Of a DNA stretch of 64,000 nucleotides, positions 59,636 to 64,000 are shown piece after piece. Under the pieces are notes generated by a model that saw only the letters and a list, made by a program, of their open reading frames with translations, did not search any database and was not told the origin of the DNA. The stretch's first letter is position 1. Each line of letters starts with the position of its first letter. A program made the translations under genes and the position numbers. Source of the stretch: Rhizorhabdus dicambivorans (GTDB lineage Bacteria > Pseudomonadota > Alphaproteobacteria > Sphingomonadales > Sphingomonadaceae); NCBI RefSeq assembly GCF_002355275.1, contig NZ_CP023449.1, positions 1,590,001-1,654,000 on the forward strand. Reading direction: 5' to 3'.

Positions 59636-60955
59636 TCAGCCCGCCGCGCGGAACCGGAGCAGCGCGGCACCGATGGCCGTGCCGGTTGCGTCGCGCGCGA
59701 TCAGCACCAGATATTCGTCGCCCTGCGGCAGGGGGCGGCCCGTGCCGGGATCATGGGTGACGAAGGTGAAGCCGATATTGGCCCAGCGGCCCGGTGCCGC
59801 GACCAGGCCCAGCGGCGGCGCGAGGCTGGTGTAGCCGCCCACGGCGTCGCGGTACCAGGCCTCGATGCGGAGCGGCTGGCCCGGCTCGCCGATATCGACG
59901 CGGACATGATCGCAATGGCGAAGCAGGGTGGCGCCGTCGCCGGCCGTGTCGCGGCGGCCCTCTTCCCACGCTTCGGCGCGGCAGGCGCCGGCACGGTCGA
60001 TCTCGGTGCGGGTGGCGAAGGGCAGGGGCGGCAGCGCGCGCGCCAGATCGAGCAGGTCGGGCGACCGGCCGGAAAAGAGCAGCGGCGCGGCCAGGTCGCC
60101 GGCGGTCCAGAAGGCGCCGAGCGTGCCCCCCGCCCGCCGCCCCGCGCTGGTGCTGGCGGCCAGCGCGGCAAAGCTGGCGGGCGGGCGGGCGGCGATCGCG
60201 CCGGTCAGCGCGCGGGTGAAGGCGCCGCCCCCACCATCGCCGTCGCCATCGTCCCAGGCGATGCCGCCGGGCCCGGCGGCGGCGAAGGCGACGAGGCGGC
60301 CACCCCCCGCCAGCCCGCCGTCGACGAAGCCCGACGCGTCGATCGCGCCGCGCAGCGGTGCGCCGGCCGGGATGCCGAGCCGTTCGGGTGCGATAGTCTT
60401 GGCCCTTCCGGCGGCGCCGCGCAGCAGGCCGCCGCCGGTGCAGCTGTCGATCACCACCCAGACATCGGTGCCACGCGCGCGCAGTTCGCCGATCCGCCGG
60501 CCGATCTCGTCATCGGCCAGCGCGCCCGGCAGGCTGCGGCTGCGCGGATCCCAGCGCCCGGCATCGGCCGCGAGGAATATCTCGTCGCGGCCATCGGGCT
60601 CCAGCAGGTCGCCGGGCCGGGCCGGGGCCTGGCTGCCATGGCCGGACAGGAAGATCACCGCCCGGTCGCCTGTCCGGGAAGCTTCGGCGAGCCGGTCGAG
60701 CGCGGCGCGGATCGCCGACAGGGTCGCCTCGCGGCCCGTCAGCAGGGTCATCGCCTCGCGTTCGACACCCAGCCCCGCCAGCGCGTCGGCCATGCGCTCG
60801 GCGTCGCGCGCCGCGCCGGGAAGCGTGAAGGCTGCCAGCCCGGGGTCGCTGAAGGATGAGGCGCCGACCAGCACTGCGCGGACCGTCGCCGCAGCGGGCG
60901 TGGCCGGCAGCGCGATCAGGCCGAACAGGGCGGGAAGCAGTCGCAGGAAGATCAT
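59636..60955 (-). CDS. Exported caspase-like (peptidase C14) protein
   Basis: A 439-aa metacaspase-type protein. A signal peptide (FLRLLPALFGLIALPATPAAA) is followed by the caspase p20 fold with the catalytic dyad His106 in SGHGSQ and Cys172 in IDSCTGGG. The C-terminal half (about 240-439) is a separate module with LRIEAWYRDAVGGYTS and a beta-rich domain that could bind ligand. Export of a caspase-fold protein to the periplasm is seen in some proteobacteria but the role is not established. No obvious substrate gene adjoins. Confidence 0.82.
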   Translation of the reverse strand: MIFLRLLPALFGLIALPATPAAATVRAVLVGASSFSDPGLAAFTLPGAARDAERMADALAGLGVEREAMTLLTGREATLSAIRAALDRLAEASRTGDRAVIFLSGHGSQAPARPGDLLEPDGRDEIFLAADAGRWDPRSRSLPGALADDEIGRRIGELRARGTDVWVVIDSCTGGGLLRGAAGRAKTIAPERLGIPAGAPLRGAIDASGFVDGGLAGGGRLVAFAAAGPGGIAWDDGDGDGGGGAFTRALTGAIAARPPASFAALAASTSAGRRAGGTLGAFWTAGDLAAPLLFSGRSPDLLDLARALPPLPFATRTEIDRAGACRAEAWEEGRRDTAGDGATLLRHCDHVRVDIGEPGQPLRIEAWYRDAVGGYTSLAPPLGLVAAPGRWANIGFTFVTHDPGTGRPLPQGDEYLVLIARDATGTAIGAALLRFRAAG

Positions 60956-61133
60956 GCTTCGTCATAGGGCCGCAACGGACCCTGTGCCAGCGCATGTCAG
61001 GAAATGTCAGGCAGCGGATCGCAGAGGGGATGGCAGAGGGGCGCGCTGCTCGTGCAGCAGGCTCGGGCGTCCTCCTCCCACCTCGGCGCCCGGTGGGGCG
61101 GTGCCAGGCCTCGCGGCCTGGTGCCGCTTCCGG

Positions 61134-61703
61134 TCAGTCGGCCTGCCGCAACGCCACCTCGTTCATGAAGCGAGCATCGTCGCCCGCCGCGAGCCAGCCC
61201 GCTTCGGCGGCCAGCGCGCCCAGCAGGTCGGCCAGCGGGTCCATCTCGGCCTTGACGTAATTGCCCAGCACATGGCCGGTCACGCGATCCTTGTGGCCGG
61301 GATGGCCGATGCCCAGCCGCACCCGGCGAAAGGCGTTGCCGATATGCGCCTCGGTCGATCGCAGGCCGTTATGGCCTGCGGTGCCGCCGCCGGTCTTCAC
61401 CTTCACCTTGAACGGGGCGAGGTCGAGTTCGTCGTGGAAGACGGTGACATCGCCGGTCTCGGCCTTGAAGAAGCGCATCGCCTCGCCGACCGCGCGGCCG
61501 CTCTCGTTCATGAAGGTGGCCGGCTTGAGGAGCAGGATGCGCTGGCCGCTGATCCGCCCTTGCGCGGCCCAGCCCTGGAACTGCTTCTTCCACGGGTCGA
61601 AGCCATGGACCTCGGCGATCGTATCGACCGCCATGAAACCCACATTGTGCCGGTGCATCGCATATTGCGAGCCCGGATTGCCGAGGCCGACCCAGATCTG
61701 CAT
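61134..61703 (-). CDS. pth: Peptidyl-tRNA hydrolase
   Basis: A 189-aa enzyme that frees tRNA from peptidyl-tRNA. Motifs are GLGNPG (6-11), catalytic His19 in MHRHNVGF, FMNESG and FHDELDL, then GGGTAGHNGLRS. ATG 61703 is chosen; the open frame continues upstream into repeat DNA. With rplY upstream in the same direction this is the classic rplY-pth pair, here separated by a terminator and repeat copy 2. Confidence 0.95.
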   Translation of the reverse strand: MQIWVGLGNPGSQYAMHRHNVGFMAVDTIAEVHGFDPWKKQFQGWAAQGRISGQRILLLKPATFMNESGRAVGEAMRFFKAETGDVTVFHDELDLAPFKVKVKTGGGTAGHNGLRSTEAHIGNAFRRVRLGIGHPGHKDRVTGHVLGNYVKAEMDPLADLLGALAAEAGWLAAGDDARFMNEVALRQAD

Positions 61704-61740
61704 GGCGTGCCTCCTAGCGGCACGGACGGCATAGGTCCAT

Positions 61741-61832
61741 CGTCGCCCCGGCGGAGGCCGGGGCCGCAAGCGGCGCTTGCCTCAAGGTCATCGCCGGAGC
61801 CCATGACGGCCCCGGCCTCCGCCGGGGCGACG
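61741..61832. repeat. 26-bp inverted-repeat element, copy 2
   Basis: Arms 61741-61766 and 61807-61832 are identical to those of copy 1 at 48617-48706, but the 40-base centre differs. It lies between rplY and pth. Confidence 0.9.
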
Positions 61833-61840
61833 GACAAGAA

Positions 61841-61872
61841 AAAGGCCCCGCCGATCGCTCGGCGGGGCCTTT
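61841..61872 (-). terminator. Intrinsic terminator after rplY
   Basis: A perfect 14-bp stem (61841-61854 with 61859-61872) with a TCGC loop begins with three Us of the tract; the minus strand continues TTCTTG. It should end most rplY transcripts ahead of pth. Confidence 0.85.
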
Positions 61873-61894
61873 ATCGGTTCGAAGGGCGAAGGCC

Positions 61895-62518
61895 TCAGCC
61901 CTCGGCGCCCTCGCCACCCTCGGCGGCGGCTTCTTCGCCCTCGGCGCTCTTCAGCGCCGACGGGGCGACGATCGTCGCGATGGTGATGTCGTCGCTGTCC
62001 AGCGCGGTCGCGCCCTTGGGCAGGGTGATCTGCGACAGGTGGATGTTCTCGCCCACGTCGAGGCCCTTCAGCGAGACGGCGATCTCGTCGGGGATCTCGG
62101 CCGCGTCGACCGACAGGCCGAGGTCATGGACGACGATGTTCAGCACGCCGCCGCGCTTGATGCCGGGCGACTGGTCCTCATCCTTGAAGTGGACCGGAAC
62201 GTTGACGTTGACCTTGCTGTGCTCGCCGATGCGCAGGAAGTCGGCATGGAGCGGGCGATCGGTCACCGGATGGAACTGGACGTCCTTCGGCAGGGTCCGG
62301 ACCTTCTTGCCGGCGACGTCGAGCATCACCACGCTGTTGAAGAAGTGGCCGGTATGCAGGGCCTTCATGAGGACCTTTTCCTCGATGTGGATCGAGGCGG
62401 GTTCCTGCTTCTCGCCGTAGATCACGGCGGGGACGCGGCCTTCGCGGCGGATGGCGCGGGAGGCTCCCTTGCCAGCCCGCTCACGCACCTCGGCCACAAG
62501 ATCGAGCACTTCGCTCAT
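61895..62518 (-). CDS. rplY: 50S ribosomal protein L25 (CTC form)
   Basis: A 207-aa L25 of the two-domain Ctc type. The N-terminal 5S-binding part has [27 protein letters not shown], the linker [16 protein letters not shown], and the C-terminal beta domain [12 protein letters not shown] then [12 protein letters not shown]. The end is Glu/Ala-rich. ATG 62518 is used; the frame runs open far upstream only as shadow. Confidence 0.95.
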   Translation of the reverse strand: MSEVLDLVAEVRERAGKGASRAIRREGRVPAVIYGEKQEPASIHIEEKVLMKALHTGHFFNSVVMLDVAGKKVRTLPKDVQFHPVTDRPLHADFLRIGEHSKVNVNVPVHFKDEDQSPGIKRGGVLNIVVHDLGLSVDAAEIPDEIAVSLKGLDVGENIHLSQITLPKGATALDSDDITIATIVAPSALKSAEGEEAAAEGGEGAEG

Positions 62519-62662
62519 AACTTGTCTCCAGTTCGTATGAGTTTCACAAACCCGTACCGCCTCCAGGGATGACCGGAACGGGATGGGCGCGCATAGCGGC
62601 GCGGGCCCGATAAAGCAAGGAAGACTCTTTGCAGCGGGGGCCGCGCGTGCAAGGGAGGCGCG

Positions 62663-63322
62663 ATGCTGGACGAACATATCCTCTTCATCGACGGCGAGGC
62701 GATGGTGATCGACAAGCCCTCGGGCCTGCCCGTCGATCCGCCGCGCGACGGCAGCATCAGCCTGGAGAACCACCTCCAGTCGCTGAGCTTCGGCTTCAAG
62801 CGCTGGCCGAGCGCGGTCCACCGGCTCGATCGCGACACCTCCGGCTGCCTGCTGCTCGCGCGCAATCCCAAGGCGCACCGGCGCTTCGCGCTGGCCTTCG
62901 AGGAAGGCAGGGTCGAGAAGAGCTATCTCGCCATTCTCGATGGCGTGCCTGAGACGGAACAGGGCGTGGTCGACCTGCCGCTCGCCAAGGTTTCGACCCG
63001 CGAAAGGGGCTGGCGGATGGTCGGCAACCCGAAGGGCAAGCCCGCCATCACCAGCTGGCGCACCATCGCGGTGGTCGGCGGCAAGGCGCTGGTCGAGTTC
63101 CGCCCGGCCACGGGCCGCACCCACCAGATCCGCGTCCATGCCGAAAGCGGCATCGGCGTGCCGATCCTGGGCGATCCGGTCTATGGCCGGGGCGGGGCGG
63201 GGGGCGTGACCCTGCTCCACGCATCGCGCCTCGTCGTCCCGCGCGAGGGCAAGGGCGCGATCGAGGCGCACGCCCCGCTTCCGGAACGGTTCACGGCACT
63301 GGGTTTCGGGGAGCCCGGCTGA
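62663..63322 (+). CDS. RluA-family pseudouridine synthase
   Basis: A 219-aa rRNA or tRNA pseudouridine synthase. The catalytic Asp56 is in [16 protein letters not shown], with [16 protein letters not shown] and the late [11 protein letters not shown] motif. It lacks an S4 domain, like the short RluA/TruC forms. ATG 62663 follows AAGGGAGG. The exact site modified is unknown. Confidence 0.92.
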   Translation: MLDEHILFIDGEAMVIDKPSGLPVDPPRDGSISLENHLQSLSFGFKRWPSAVHRLDRDTSGCLLLARNPKAHRRFALAFEEGRVEKSYLAILDGVPETEQGVVDLPLAKVSTRERGWRMVGNPKGKPAITSWRTIAVVGGKALVEFRPATGRTHQIRVHAESGIGVPILGDPVYGRGGAGGVTLLHASRLVVPREGKGAIEAHAPLPERFTALGFGEPG

Positions 63323-63377
63323 CAGGGCACGCGCAGCGATCGCGCGCGTTCTACCATCCCCCATAAGGAGATGAAGC

Positions 63378-63626
63378 ATGGCCGATCTCAGCAACATCAA
63401 GGAACATGCCGAAGTCATCGGCGCCGATGGCGTCCATGTCGGAACCGTCGATCATGTCGTCGGCAACCGCATCAAGCTGACGAAGAAGGACAGCGGCCAG
63501 GGCGAGCATAAGGGCCATCATCATTATATCTCCGGCGGCCTGGTCGCCGGGGTCGAGGATGGCGTGGTGCGGCTCAGCGCCAATGCCGATGTGGCGGTAA
63601 CCTTCGAGGAAGAGGAGGCCGGCTAA
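63378..63626 (+). CDS. DUF2171 protein
   Basis: An 82-aa protein ([21 protein letters not shown], then IKLTKKDS and [21 protein letters not shown]) of the DUF2171 family, small beta-rich proteins common in alphaproteobacteria. An AAGGAG site precedes ATG 63378. The stop overlaps the stop of the convergent arfB by two bases. Function unknown. Confidence 0.88.
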   Translation: MADLSNIKEHAEVIGADGVHVGTVDHVVGNRIKLTKKDSGQGEHKGHHHYISGGLVAGVEDGVVRLSANADVAVTFEEEEAG

Positions 63627-64000
63627 TCGAAATTCCTGCCGCGCAGGCTTTTGACGGCCGAGCGCTTCGCCTTGCCGTCCATCCGCCGCGCCTTGGCGGC
63701 CTTGGACGGCTTGGTGGGCTTGCGCTTCTTCGGTACAAAGGTCGCCTCGCGGATCAGGTCGAACAGCCGCTCGCGGATCTCCTGGCGGTTGAGCGCCTGC
63801 GAACGCGCGCCCTCGCTGCGCAGGATTAGGACGCCATCGCGCGTCAGCCGGCTTCCCGCCAGCGCTTCGAGCCTGATCTTCACCGCCTCGGGCAGGTTGG
63901 GCGAGTTGCGCACGTCGAAGCGCAGCAGCACCGCGCTGTCGGTGGTGTTGACATGCTGGCCGCCGGCCCCGCCGGACCGGGTAAAATTTTCCTCGATCTC
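63623..64000 (-). CDS. arfB: Alternative ribosome-rescue factor ArfB (partial, start outside)
   Basis: 125 codons are in the window; the start lies beyond base 64000. The GGQ loop is visible near the window end (RSGGAGGQHVNTTDSAV), followed by the RF-1-like domain and a long basic C-terminal tail (FVPKKRKPTKPSKAAKARR) that enters the mRNA channel. ArfB (YaeJ) hydrolyses peptidyl-tRNA on stalled ribosomes. The basic tail is complete. Confidence 0.93.
   Translation of the reverse strand, partial: EIEENFTRSGGAGGQHVNTTDSAVLLRFDVRNSPNLPEAVKIRLEALAGSRLTRDGVLILRSEGARSQALNRQEIRERLFDLIREATFVPKKRKPTKPSKAAKARRMDGKAKRSAVKSLRGRNFD

Noticed and set aside
61104-61121. A pth terminator
   Set aside because: A 7-bp stem is present downstream of the pth stop, but no U run follows in either direction, so it is not called a terminator.
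59928-62420. An 830-codon plus-strand open frame
   Set aside because: It runs antisense across the caspase-like, pth and rplY genes. Its Arg/Ser/Pro-rich composition is that of a shadow frame in high-GC DNA.

Overview
The window is GC-rich, densely packed DNA from an alphaproteobacterium, most likely the Sphingomonadaceae (Sphingomonas/Rhizorhabdus type). Supporting signs are the TonB-dependent receptor inside a CoA-catabolic cluster, small sphingomonad-style exported proteins, DUF2171, a petABC-type bc1 operon and the gene order trmL-hemF. Genus and strain are inferred, not shown. No tRNA, rRNA or CRISPR array was seen.

Region 1 (1-21,000) is a catabolic island. It holds the end of an acyl-CoA dehydrogenase, a CaiB/BaiF CoA-transferase, two CitE-like lyases, two luciferase-like flavin monooxygenases, a thiolase, two SDR dehydrogenases, a VOC protein, a small Rieske ferredoxin, an acetoacetate-decarboxylase-like protein, a bifunctional FadB/FadJ-like enzyme, three more crotonases, a P450, a TonB-dependent receptor and an MFS transporter. 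Together they read as import, oxidation, CoA activation and beta-oxidation-like breakdown of a hydrophobic substrate I cannot name. A short element close to CGAACGTCT recurs before most transcription units here, which suggests one regulon whose regulator lies outside the window.

Region 2 (21,100-23,100) holds ccmB, ccmA, a zincin-like metallopeptidase and phhB.

Region 3 (23,130-27,220) is an accessory patch with visibly lower GC in part. A four-gene translationally coupled operon (unknown 281-aa protein, PIN-domain protein, 40-aa protein, 93-aa membrane protein) is interrupted inside the PIN gene by an IS5-family element with a CTAG target duplication. Next to it is a degenerate, roughly 93% identical copy of the 3' part of the neighbouring methyltransferase gene.

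Region 4 (27,222-51,900) is largely core metabolism: methyltransferase, M16 peptidase, thrC, GFA protein and outer-membrane proteins, argD-argF, hslO, Anbu-type protease, M20 peptidase, queC-queE, lipB, trmL-hemF, petABC, mtnP, a second GFA protein, a MaoC protein and ychF.

Region 5 (51,870-64,000) carries signalling and translation genes: a DUF2238 protein, a two-component system, a GrlR-like protein divergent from a BLUF photoreceptor, a MASE1-PAS-GGDEF cyclase, an exported caspase-like protein, pth-rplY, an RluA synthase, a DUF2171 protein and an arfB cut by the window end.

Interspersed palindromic repeats occur in intergenic gaps. One family has identical 26-bp inverted arms at 48.6 kb and 61.7 kb.
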